Below are positions 16,563-24,812 of a DNA stretch of 40,304 bases, piece after piece (positions within the stretch are counted from its first letter, which is position 1; the number at the start of each line of letters is the position of its first letter). This stretch comes from Leptolyngbyaceae cyanobacterium MAG.088. GTDB taxonomy: Bacteria; Cyanobacteriota; Cyanobacteriia; Phormidesmidales; Phormidesmidaceae. Below the pieces are notes generated by a model. That model was given only the letters and a program-made list of their open reading frames with translations, had not been told where the DNA came from and searched no databases. Position numbers and translations under genes: made by a program. The stretch lies in contig JAHQVZ010000212.1 in assembly GCA_019634055.1 (NCBI GenBank), positions 1 to 40,304 of the forward strand. The letters run 5' to 3'.

Positions 16563-17702
16563 TTAGGCCTGGGCTAACACAGCTGTATTGCAATGAATGT
16601 GGGTATCTACAACTTGACAACTGTTATCTCCCAAGCAAATGCCCATGCCCCGAGCAGTTTTAACCAGGGTATCTTGAGGGTTAACGGCTCGATACTCGGC
16701 AATGGCTTCGGCAATGGGGACATGAACCACCTGACGATTTTGCCAGCTCACCATATGGTCGTACTTTTCAGCCGCAATTAGATCGACAGCTTCTACACCA
16801 AAGGTAGTAGCCAGTACACGATCTAATGGAGAAGGGGTTCCTCCCCGCTGAACATGCCCCAGGGCGGTTACGCGAGTTTCAGCACCAATGGTTTCAGTGA
16901 TTTGCTCGGCTAAATATTCACCAATACCGCCCAATCGACATTGGCCCAATCGATTGGTTTGAGTGACTTTGTCACCGGCTTCGGTACAAACGGCCTCTGC
17001 CACAATAATGGTGGCAAAGTTGCGTTTGAGTCCCTTAATGGTTTGGCAAATATTATCGATGGTGTAAGGAATCTCAGGAATGAGGACAATATCGGCACCA
17101 CCAGCAATGCCGGCATTTAAGGCAATATGGCCAGCATCACGCCCCATCACCTCTAAAATCATTACCCGAGAATGACTAGCGGCAGTAAAATGCAGTCGAT
17201 CTAAGGCTTCAGTCGCAATATTGACAGCGGTATCAAAGCCAATAGAACGTTCTGTACAGCCCAAGTCGTTATCAATAGTCTTGGGAATCCCGACTAGATT
17301 CAGACCGCCTTGTTGGGCCAGACGACGTAAAATTGCCATGCTCCCATCACCGCCAATTCCAATCAAGGCATCTAGACCTAGCAAATGATAGCCATCGATA
17401 ATTTCCTGGGAGCGATCGCACGTTGTTCCATCTGGTAGGGGAAAGTCAAACGGATTGCCTTTGTTAGTAGTTCCAAGTACGGTTCCTCCAGCTAGGAGCA
17501 AGTTGTGGGTACTGGACACATCAAATTCTACATATTCAGGTGGACGGGCCATTAAACCATGGGTAGCCCGAGAGATGCCTAAAACCTCCCAACCATAGCT
17601 ATTGGCTCGATGAACCACGGCTCGCAAGGCCGCATTTAGTCCAGCACAATCTCCGCCACTTGTCAGTAGACCAATTTTTTTTCTGTCCCGATGCATTCCC
17701 AT
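16563..17702 (-). CDS. pfkA: 6-phosphofructokinase, ATP-type GGDG with PKTIDND
   Basis: Phosphorylates fructose 6-phosphate in glycolysis. Blocks seen, numbered from the chosen start: KKIGLLTSGGDCAGLNAAL (9-27), GIGGDGSM (115-122), IPKTIDNDL (139-147) with catalytic D144, LEVMGRDAGHIAL and ALGHVQRGGTPSPLDRV. Gly after GGD is the ATP-type residue, while Lys in PKTIDND is the residue typical of pyrophosphate-type enzymes. The mixture is known in some ATP-dependent clades, so ATP is the likelier donor. I prefer the ATG at 17702 over the upstream in-frame start at 17723, because AGAGGAG lies a few bases upstream of it and the protein then begins near the usual position. It is divergent from the PEP-CTERM gene. 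Confidence 0.93.
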   Translation of the reverse strand: MGMHRDRKKIGLLTSGGDCAGLNAALRAVVHRANSYGWEVLGISRATHGLMARPPEYVEFDVSSTHNLLLAGGTVLGTTNKGNPFDFPLPDGTTCDRSQEIIDGYHLLGLDALIGIGGDGSMAILRRLAQQGGLNLVGIPKTIDNDLGCTERSIGFDTAVNIATEALDRLHFTAASHSRVMILEVMGRDAGHIALNAGIAGGADIVLIPEIPYTIDNICQTIKGLKRNFATIIVAEAVCTEAGDKVTQTNRLGQCRLGGIGEYLAEQITETIGAETRVTALGHVQRGGTPSPLDRVLATTFGVEAVDLIAAEKYDHMVSWQNRQVVHVPIAEAIAEYRAVNPQDTLVKTARGMGICLGDNSCQVVDTHIHCNTAVLAQA

Positions 17703-18242
17703 AATGTCTCCTCTGACTAGCAAGTTGCGATTTTAGACTACAGCTTTTGAGCCATGTCCACGTAGATTTACCCGACATTCTGAAAAATAATTGATACGAA
17801 GATATACTCCGCAATATTTATGTGTATTGCAGTTACGGTTTTTGTGCCTATATCAATGAATCAGATGCGTTTAGATACCCAGAGGGGCAACCCTAATGAC
17901 TTAACGGAACTACTTAATTGGTTAATTAGTCTATATAGGTGCAGTGTAATTACGGATGACTACGATGGACTTCATTAGTTGTTGATTTAGCTTTACCAGA
18001 ACTTGTGATTGCAGCATCAATCAAGCTTAATAAAGCGAGAGCAACAATATTGTTTTAGTAAATGCTTGTCCCTATGTCTGACATTTATGTTTTAGGGAGA
18101 TTATAGTCAGCGTAATGGCAGATTAATGCAAAAAAACACTGATAAGTGCGTGTTAATTTGTACGAATATCAGGTCATCTTCCGGTTAGGTCAACTAATCC
18201 TTGTTAAGTGCAATAGGTTAAGGTTTTTTACTGCGGAATAAA
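17703..18242. other. 540-bp divergent intergenic region
   Basis: Contains the pfkA ribosome-binding site (AGAGGAG near 17707-17714) and, presumably, promoters for pfkA and the PEP-CTERM gene. A 40-codon plus-strand ORF (17856-17978) has no recognisable similarity and no clear ribosome-binding site and is not called. I see no RNA or repeat. Confidence 0.4.
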
Positions 18243-19004
18243 ATGGCAAAGGCCATTCTGAATACAGTTTTAGGTACACTTATCGCAACAGCAGCTGTTA
18301 TCAGTACAACTGCTGCGGGCGCAAGTGCTCAAGAAGGATTCACCGGTAGCTTTGCCCCAGAACAATGGGAGCTATTCAATAGTAGTCCGGCATTCCCTGA
18401 TATTGATAATTCACAAATTACCATTGGAGGGATTCCCTTAGCCCCCTTTAATGGCTCAGTAGATTTTACGGATGCACCTGGTTCACTGACGCTACTGGGT
18501 AGTGATCAATCTGCTATTTTGGACGAGTTTGGCCTCAGTTGTAGTACGGTCCCCTTCGAGTTACTGTTCCTTTGTGAAGATAGTATTACAACTGTTTTTG
18601 TGACAGCGCCTGAAGCGATCGATATCTCTTTTAGCTGGAACTACAATACGACAGATAGCCTTGGCGCAGCCTTTGATCCCTTCGGTTTTGCCATTGGTAA
18701 TTTTCCGCCTACTGATCCGCAAACTGATGGAACCTTTACTGAGCTGATTGATCGAGGTGGCCCCAATACGCAATCAGGTACCACCCTCGTATCAATTGAC
18801 GCTAATCAAATATTTGGATTTCAAATTAGCACGGCTGACAATCGCGGTGGTCGCGCCCTGGTCACCATTAGTGATTTTAAGGTGATGCTTACCGAACCTG
18901 ATGAGATGGATCCAGCATCAGTGCCAGAACCTGCATCGACTGTTGCGATCGCACTAGCCGGACTTGGTCTGTGTCTACGCCAAAAGTCTCATATCAGGAA
19001 ATAA
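18243..19004 (+). CDS. PEP-CTERM sorting domain-containing exported protein
   Basis: A 253-residue secreted protein. The N terminus is a signal peptide (LIATAAVISTTAAGASAQ, cleavage after about residue 29). The C terminus has the exosortase sorting signal: ASVPEPAST, a short hydrophobic helix (VAIALAGLGLCL) and basic residues. The body is acidic and rich in Ser, Thr, Asp and Phe, with two Cys pairs possible (SCSTVP, LFLCED); it resembles no enzyme I know. It is probably anchored or released at the surface after exosortase processing; no exosortase is in the window. It has its own promoter region and no operon partner. Confidence 0.88.
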   Translation: MAKAILNTVLGTLIATAAVISTTAAGASAQEGFTGSFAPEQWELFNSSPAFPDIDNSQITIGGIPLAPFNGSVDFTDAPGSLTLLGSDQSAILDEFGLSCSTVPFELLFLCEDSITTVFVTAPEAIDISFSWNYNTTDSLGAAFDPFGFAIGNFPPTDPQTDGTFTELIDRGGPNTQSGTTLVSIDANQIFGFQISTADNRGGRALVTISDFKVMLTEPDEMDPASVPEPASTVAIALAGLGLCLRQKSHIRK

Positions 19005-19032
19005 AACATCTTTTCTCTGCATTTAAGCTTAG

Positions 19033-20304
19033 TTAAACGTCAATGTTTAAGGGGTTAGCTGTTTGAGAAATGGTGTTGCCAGTGTCTGGCTCAAATAGAT
19101 GGATATGTTCTACACGCATGCCCAGAGTCAGCTGATCGCCAGAACGAGGAGAGGTTGCTTCAATCCCGTCAAGACGTACCAACAATGTTTTCTCCTCAGG
19201 TGCAGCCTTGTAAGAATCAACATTATTTGATTGATTGTCGGGGACCTCGTTTAAATCTACGGTGAGATAGGTTTCGCTGCCAAGGGCTTCGGTGCGCTGG
19301 ACAGTTACGGCTAAATGTTTAGGTGCTGGGACGGCCAGACGCAAATGTTCTGGCCGAATGCCGAGGGTAAGAACTTGATGGGCATAGTTGGCCAAAATGG
19401 GTTCCCAATGGCTGGGTAATGTGACTCGAAAGGCAGGATGAATAAGGGTTAAGGGAGGCTGTACTTTAACCGTGAGAAAGTTCATCGGTGGTGAACCAAT
19501 AAACGCGGCCACAAATCGGTTGACTGGAGAATGGTAAAGCTCTAGCGGAGCAGCTATTTGTTGAATAACCCCCTGGTGCATAACGGCAATTCGATCCCCC
19601 ATGGTCATGGCTTCTACCTGGTCATGGGTGACATAGATTGTGGTGGTGCCTAACTGACGCTGCAGGGTCACAATCTGGGCGCGCGTCTCAGTGCGCAGCT
19701 TAGCATCCAGGTTTGAGAGGGGTTCATCCATCAAAAACACTTGGGGATTACGGGCCATGGCCCGTCCCAATGCCACCCGCTGTTTTTGACCACCTGAAAG
19801 CTGTCGAGGTAAGCGCTTTAGCAACGGCGTAATTTGCAAAATTTCAGCAATGGCCTTAACCCGTTTGGCAATGGTCTGTTCTCGTTCTGGCCAGTAGTGA
19901 AACCCAGGTGGTAGCAGTCGAGTTAGACCAAATAATACCTGTTGCCAACGGGCAATGGCGGGCAAATCATCAGCAGTGCGCCGTAGGCCAAAGGCGAGAT
20001 TGTCGTAAACGCTCAAGTGCGGATAGAGGGCATAACTTTGGAACACCATGGCCACGTCGCGCTGTTTGGGTGGCAAGGAGTTGACCCGCTGATTACCAAT
20101 GGTAATCGTACCGCCGGTAATACTTTCTAGCCCGGCAATCAGACGCAGTAGGGTGCTCTTACCACAGCCAGACGGCCCCACAAGTACCATAAATTCACCG
20201 TCTTTAACATCCAGATGAATGCGCTTGAGCACCGTTGCTGGCTTAGCATCTGAAGATTGACGAGGAAATGTTTTGTAAACGTTGTCGATAACAACCTCGG
20301 CCAC
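19033..20304 (-). CDS. Sugar-type ABC transporter ATP-binding protein (MalK/UgpC-like)
   Basis: A 423-residue ATPase with a C-terminal regulatory OB-fold domain, the type that energises carbohydrate import. Walker A is GPSGCGKST (43-51), Q-loop VFQSYALYPHLS (88-98), signature LSGGQ (169-173), Walker B VFLMDEP (189-195), and H-loop H227. LTLGIRPEHLRL marks the TOBE-type C-terminal domain. Between FGLRR and KRVKAIAEIL there is a helical insertion of roughly 25 residues relative to E. coli MalK. No permease or binding protein is in the window, so it probably serves a transporter encoded elsewhere. It lies 9 bases after gyrA on the same strand, which suggests cotranscription. Confidence 0.92.
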   Translation of the reverse strand: MAEVVIDNVYKTFPRQSSDAKPATVLKRIHLDVKDGEFMVLVGPSGCGKSTLLRLIAGLESITGGTITIGNQRVNSLPPKQRDVAMVFQSYALYPHLSVYDNLAFGLRRTADDLPAIARWQQVLFGLTRLLPPGFHYWPEREQTIAKRVKAIAEILQITPLLKRLPRQLSGGQKQRVALGRAMARNPQVFLMDEPLSNLDAKLRTETRAQIVTLQRQLGTTTIYVTHDQVEAMTMGDRIAVMHQGVIQQIAAPLELYHSPVNRFVAAFIGSPPMNFLTVKVQPPLTLIHPAFRVTLPSHWEPILANYAHQVLTLGIRPEHLRLAVPAPKHLAVTVQRTEALGSETYLTVDLNEVPDNQSNNVDSYKAAPEEKTLLVRLDGIEATSPRSGDQLTLGMRVEHIHLFEPDTGNTISQTANPLNIDV

Positions 20305-20313
20305 GGTTAGTTC

Positions 20314-22806
20314 CTAATTGGGGTCAGATACCAGAATATCGGTAATGGTTTCACCACGGGCAGGCGTAAGGATGCGATCGCAAGGTTGAGAGCGCCCCCG
20401 CAGAGGAACCTTCTTCAGCCGCAAACGAGCCACTCGATCTTGGCTCGTCATGATGGTGAAATCGCCTGGTTCTAAGGCATCCACCAGACTCACTAATTGA
20501 TCAGCATTTTGACTGAACTTAAATGACTGGGAACCAATGCCCCCTCGACTACTCCGCTTAATGGCCCCCACCTGCATCCGTTTGGCATAGCCCTTGGCCG
20601 ACATTAACAACATATAGGTACTGTTTTGAATGGGCAGACACCCAATCACAGATTCTCCCTTAATCACTCGAATAGCCTGAGTTCCTTGAGAATTTCGACT
20701 GGTGTCGGGCAGCTGATCGCGATCAATGGAGAAGCGTAATAACCGTCCACCGGAGGATGCTAGCATCAGATCCTGTTCTAAATCAGCGATTACCGCATAG
20801 GCCAGTTGGTCCTCTGGTTTGAGTTTAATGGCTACCAAGCCGCGTCCAGTAATAGATTCAAACTCAGTGAGGGGCAGACGCTTAATTTTTCCCTGGGTCG
20901 TTACCAAAATTATCTGCTGCTCCATCACCTCATCCGTCATCAAAATCGGTGGCAGCAGCGCATCTGGATCATTACCAATGGCATCGGGGAGCAAATTCAC
21001 TAATGGCCGTCCCTTTGACTGCCGTTGTGCCAGGGGTACGTCGTTTATAGACAAACTGTAGGCTTTGCCATCGCGGGAAAATATCAATAAACTTTGGGTT
21101 GTCCAGGCAAACTCCGTTTGAATGGTGACATCATCCATCTCCGTTAGCTTGGTCGTGGGGGACTCTTGCTTGCCCTGTCGACGCTGATAGGCACGCGGAG
21201 AAACGCGTCTGGCATACCCTTTGCGAGTAAGCTCAACCACGGTTTCTTCTTCCTCGGCTTCGGCGACCAAATTGGCCAGGCGTTCTTCTTCTGCGGCCCG
21301 TTCACTAGCGCTTTGCAGTCGAGTTCTACGCTCATCTCCAAAGGTCTTTTTAAGCTTTCTAAGTTCTTTTTTGAGGGCCTTGAGCCGCTCTTTACGATCC
21401 GATAGTAAACGTTCCAGGTTTTCCTTGATCGTCGATAGCTCATCAAACTCATCCAGCAGTTTTTCCTGCTCTAAGCCCACCAGTCGCCTTAGGGGCATGG
21501 CCAAAATTGCATCGGCCTGTCGGTCACTCAGATCAAACCGCTCGATCAGTTCCAGTTTGGCCGTTGACCCATCCGGTGATGCCCGCAGAATTTCAATGAC
21601 CTCATCAATACTGTCGAGGGCCGTCAACAAGCCTTCGACAATATGCAAACGTCGATCGGTTGTTTCTAGTTCGTTGGTATATTGCCGTACCAGGGTCTCT
21701 TCACGAAAATCTTGAAAAGACTGCAGCATATGGCGCAGAGGCATTTGTACCGGCTGCCCCCCGTCCAGCGCTAGCATAATTGCGCCAAAATTACTTTGTA
21801 GGGGCGTCATCTTGTAGAGGGCGGCCAAAATACTATGGGGTTGAGCCTCTCGCTTTAGCTCAATTACCACCCGCATGCCATCGCGATCGCTTTCATCGCG
21901 AATATCAGCAATGCCGTCCAGCTTGCCCTGGTTAACCAGGTTGGCCACCTTTTCAATCCAGCCAGCTTTATTGACCTGATAGGGCAGTTCAGTCACCACA
22001 ATCGCATTGCGGCGCTGGCGACCTTTACCCGGCTGAACTTCCTCAAAGCTAGCAATGCCTCGCACCGGGATACTGCCACGCCCCGTACGATAAGCATCAT
22101 GAATGCCTTTAGTGCCAGTAATTTCACCTCCGGTGGGAAAATCTGGCCCCGGAATCAACTTAAACAGCGCCTCATCGGAAATGTTGGGACGATCAATAAT
22201 GGCGATCAAACCATCAATCACTTCTCCCAAATTATGGGGAGGAATATTGGTCGCCATCCCCACCGCAATTCCAGAACTACCATTGAGCAGCAGGTTAGGC
22301 AGCTGAGCAGGCAATACGGTGGGTTCCTGCTGAGAGCTGTCAAAGTTATCGGTAAAATCTACCGTTGCATCACTGATTTCCCCCAGCAACGACTCGTGGC
22401 TAACCGGGGCCAGCCGAGTTTCGGTATACCGCATGGCGGCCGGGGGATCGTTATCCACTGAGCCAAAATTGCCATGGCCGTCCAACAATGGGTAGCGACT
22501 GGAAAAATCCTGCACCATACGTACCAGCGCATCGTAGACGGCCTGGTCGCCGTGGGGGTGGTATTTACCCAGTACATCTCCGACGACACGAGCGCATTTT
22601 CGAAAAGGTCGGTCGGGGGTTAACGCCAGTTCGTGCATGGCATAGAGGATACGCCGATGGACGGGTTTAAGGCCATCACGTACGTCGGGCAAGGCTCGCC
22701 CGACAATTACGCTCATGGCATATTCCAGATATGATCGTTGCACCTCTGTATGAAGAGAGGTAACGACAATTTGTTCATCCGAAAATGCGTTTAGCTGGTT
22801 TGCCAT
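20314..22806 (-). CDS. gyrA: DNA gyrase/topoisomerase IV subunit A
   Basis: The DNA breakage-reunion subunit of a type IIA topoisomerase. From the chosen start, [29 protein letters not shown] begins at 24, [12 protein letters not shown] (81-92) is the quinolone-determining region, and AAMRYTE holds catalytic Y127. A long coiled-coil with an acidic stretch ([17 protein letters not shown]) leads to a six-blade-like C-terminal domain. The GyrA box is degenerate (QRRQGKQ), so the protein could be the ParC-type paralogue that many cyanobacteria have alongside GyrA. The ORF track starts at 22875, but [12 protein letters not shown] at 22806 has AAGGA nine or so bases upstream and matches the family start. 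The residue at the Ser83 position is Gln. Confidence 0.9.
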   Translation of the reverse strand: MANQLNAFSDEQIVVTSLHTEVQRSYLEYAMSVIVGRALPDVRDGLKPVHRRILYAMHELALTPDRPFRKCARVVGDVLGKYHPHGDQAVYDALVRMVQDFSSRYPLLDGHGNFGSVDNDPPAAMRYTETRLAPVSHESLLGEISDATVDFTDNFDSSQQEPTVLPAQLPNLLLNGSSGIAVGMATNIPPHNLGEVIDGLIAIIDRPNISDEALFKLIPGPDFPTGGEITGTKGIHDAYRTGRGSIPVRGIASFEEVQPGKGRQRRNAIVVTELPYQVNKAGWIEKVANLVNQGKLDGIADIRDESDRDGMRVVIELKREAQPHSILAALYKMTPLQSNFGAIMLALDGGQPVQMPLRHMLQSFQDFREETLVRQYTNELETTDRRLHIVEGLLTALDSIDEVIEILRASPDGSTAKLELIERFDLSDRQADAILAMPLRRLVGLEQEKLLDEFDELSTIKENLERLLSDRKERLKALKKELRKLKKTFGDERRTRLQSASERAAEEERLANLVAEAEEEETVVELTRKGYARRVSPRAYQRRQGKQESPTTKLTEMDDVTIQTEFAWTTQSLLIFSRDGKAYSLSINDVPLAQRQSKGRPLVNLLPDAIGNDPDALLPPILMTDEVMEQQIILVTTQGKIKRLPLTEFESITGRGLVAIKLKPEDQLAYAVIADLEQDLMLASSGGRLLRFSIDRDQLPDTSRNSQGTQAIRVIKGESVIGCLPIQNSTYMLLMSAKGYAKRMQVGAIKRSSRGGIGSQSFKFSQNADQLVSLVDALEPGDFTIMTSQDRVARLRLKKVPLRGRSQPCDRILTPARGETITDILVSDPN

Positions 22807-23037
22807 GATTTCGTATCCTTGAAAGCTGCCCTCAAGACAGTAATTAGCCTTACCAATGCTGTACCTTATACACAAGCGTCATGGATCCGCAATAGTTCAG
22901 ATCCAAATTGATCAAGAATTCAATAGACTTGCAAACACCTGAGTCATTGTTTTTTGACAAATTTTACATTGACCTGATCAACTGAAGTCAATACCTAACA
23001 ACGGCCATAGTAACTTTGCTGTGTTAACGAAACGCCT

Positions 23038-23433
23038 ATGAAAACAGTTTTAATCGTAGAAGACGACATGATCAACGCCCGCGTTTTCTCGAAAATTTTG
23101 ACCAAGCGCGGTGGCTTAGCGGTCAAACATACGGAAAATGTAGAGGAAGTCATGCAAATTGCTGAAAGTGGCGAAATAGACGTTATTTTAATGGATGTTT
23201 CCCTCTCTCACAGCATTTATCAAGGTAAACCGGTAGATGGTATCCGCATTACCCAAATGCTGAAGGCAAATAGTACCACTGCTGGACTACCCATCATTTT
23301 AGTAACCGCCCATGCTATGGATGGCGACCGCGAAACCTTTTTACAACAGAGTGGAGCGGATGGCTACATTTCAAAGCCTATTGTTGATCATCAGAAGTTT
23401 GTAGATGATGTTAAATCAATGATTGGCGAATAA
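23038..23433 (+). CDS. Single-domain response regulator (CheY/DivK-like receiver)
   Basis: A 131-residue stand-alone receiver. The acidic pocket is VLIVEDDMIN, the phospho-acceptor is D53 (VILMDVSL), the Thr switch is in LVTAHAM and the Lys in ISKPI. There is a small insertion after the acceptor loop (SHSIYQGKPVDGI) that is typical of a cyanobacterial/DivK-like subset. There is no output domain, so it must act through protein contacts or as a phosphorelay intermediate. It is transcribed divergently from gyrA, has no partner kinase beside it and is closed by a strong hairpin. Confidence 0.92.
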   Translation: MKTVLIVEDDMINARVFSKILTKRGGLAVKHTENVEEVMQIAESGEIDVILMDVSLSHSIYQGKPVDGIRITQMLKANSTTAGLPIILVTAHAMDGDRETFLQQSGADGYISKPIVDHQKFVDDVKSMIGE

Positions 23434-23490
23434 CCTCATGTAATCAGCATGAGTTTCTTTAGAAACTAGATTAGATTTAAATAGTAGATC

Positions 23491-23524
23491 AAATATACTA
23501 CCTAAATGCTTAGGTAGTATATTT
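23491..23524. terminator. Perfect 15-bp hairpin between convergent genes
   Basis: aaatatactacctaa (23491-23505), loop atgc, and its exact complement 23510-23524. It ends in ATTT on both strands and lies between the response-regulator and TPR genes, which converge here; likely a bidirectional terminator. Confidence 0.82.
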
Positions 23525-23572
23525 CTTAAAGGATCTAAATCCTCGGTTTACCTAGTGAGGTTAAGTTCTGGC

Positions 23573-24442
23573 CTAAAGTCCAGAAAGCACTTCCTGCAGC
23601 CTGGGGGTGCCAAACATGGTTTCAGCCGCTTTCAACAACCGGCTGCCCCAAAGGTTATCTTCTAAAAATTCTAGATCTGAATAACGACTGTCACGCTCTA
23701 GGGCGGCAGTAGCAGCTGAGATCGCAGCTGGTCGGTTAATGTTGGCGGCATACTGGGCGGCTGCGATCGCTAATGTGGGTTCTGGTTCCTCCTCGGATAA
23801 ATTGAGAGAGCGCTCCCACTGTTCAATGGCCGGTTCTAACTGTCCCATTTCATAAAGCACAAGACCAATATTATTAACGGCTGGCCAGAAAGCTTCGTTG
23901 AAGCCAATGGCAGATTCATATTGGTCAATGGCCTTTTCATAGCGATTTAGCTTGTAATAAGCATTACCCAAATCAAAATGGGCTCCGGCATTACCAGGTT
24001 CTAGCCCTAAGCCCTTTTCTAGAGCATTGGCTGCCTGTAGATACTTAGATTCACTAAAGTAGGCCGATCCCAGGGTAAACCAGATAGTGGCATCACTACT
24101 ATTGATGGATTTTGCCGTTTCTAACGCCGTAACGGCTGCCGCACTGTTGCCTACCTGTAAATGCAAACTTCCCATCAATGCCAAAATTTGTGGATCGCGC
24201 GGGGCCAACTGAGCTGCCAGCTGAATTCGAGCTAAGGCCTCGTCATACTGCTGAAATTGAGCCAGTTGAGCGGCTTCCTGGGCCAAGCTAAGTCCCGTTG
24301 CTGTTAGCCGATCCTCATCCAATGGCAACGTGTAAGGCAACAGTGCTTGGGCATTGACGGCACGGGCTGTCCAACCACACCCCAATAAGGCTAGGAGGGT
24401 GGCAAGAGCAGGACGAGTAAGCCGAGATATAAGCTGATTCAT
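23573..24442 (-). CDS. Exported tetratricopeptide-repeat protein
   Basis: A 289-residue protein with an N-terminal signal peptide (RLTRPALATLLALLGCGWTARAVNAQA). At least five TPR units cover about residues 50-225, for example DATIWFTLGSAYFSESKYLQAANALEKGLGLEP and AGAHFDLGNAYYKLNRYEKAIDQYESAIGF. A short helical tail follows. TPRs form a protein-binding superhelix, so this is probably a periplasmic or membrane-associated adaptor or assembly factor. The specific partner is unknown. It follows the TamB-like gene on the same strand after a 370-base gap; a link to envelope assembly is a guess. Confidence 0.88.
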   Translation of the reverse strand: MNQLISRLTRPALATLLALLGCGWTARAVNAQALLPYTLPLDEDRLTATGLSLAQEAAQLAQFQQYDEALARIQLAAQLAPRDPQILALMGSLHLQVGNSAAAVTALETAKSINSSDATIWFTLGSAYFSESKYLQAANALEKGLGLEPGNAGAHFDLGNAYYKLNRYEKAIDQYESAIGFNEAFWPAVNNIGLVLYEMGQLEPAIEQWERSLNLSEEEPEPTLAIAAAQYAANINRPAAISAATAALERDSRYSDLEFLEDNLWGSRLLKAAETMFGTPRLQEVLSGL

Positions 24443-24812
24443 AGGAAGTAGGCGAGGATAGGGAAGGTCTGATAAATGCCTAGGTCGGTGACATTCTTGA
24501 AAGAATTAAATCGCAATCTATGGAACTGGTGTTAGGACGCCTTAGGTTTACTTCATTTGATTTGACTAGTTATCAGTATAGATACACCCTCAGTGAGGGT
24601 AACTAGCAATTTGATAAATTTAAAGGCAATAGGTAGTTCACTGCGCTAGACCGTTCGCTCGTATAGCTCGCTAGGCAATAGAGCATAGAGTTGAAAATAT
24701 TCACTAAAGAAACAGTCTACCGTCAAACACCATTGCCCACTGCCCGGACTTTAGGTCACTGGCCACGGCCCTTCACCACCGACGAACTTTATTTCTGTGT
24801 AGCCCCCTTAGT
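24443..24812. other. 370-bp gap between the TPR and TamB-like genes
   Basis: No ORF or RNA recognised. A stretch at about 24645-24680 repeats CGCT spaced by 8-10 bases (gctagaccgttcgctcgtat), which may be an eroded repeat. It presumably contains the promoter of the TPR gene. Confidence 0.4.

Noticed and set aside
17856-17978. 40-codon plus-strand ORF (MNQMRLDTQRG...) upstream of the PEP-CTERM gene
   Set aside because: Composition is protein-like, but there is no start signal, no known match and no neighbour logic.
21221-21715. 164-codon plus-strand ORF within gyrA
   Set aside because: Opposite-strand shadow of the coiled-coil region; Ser/Arg-rich, no ribosome-binding site.
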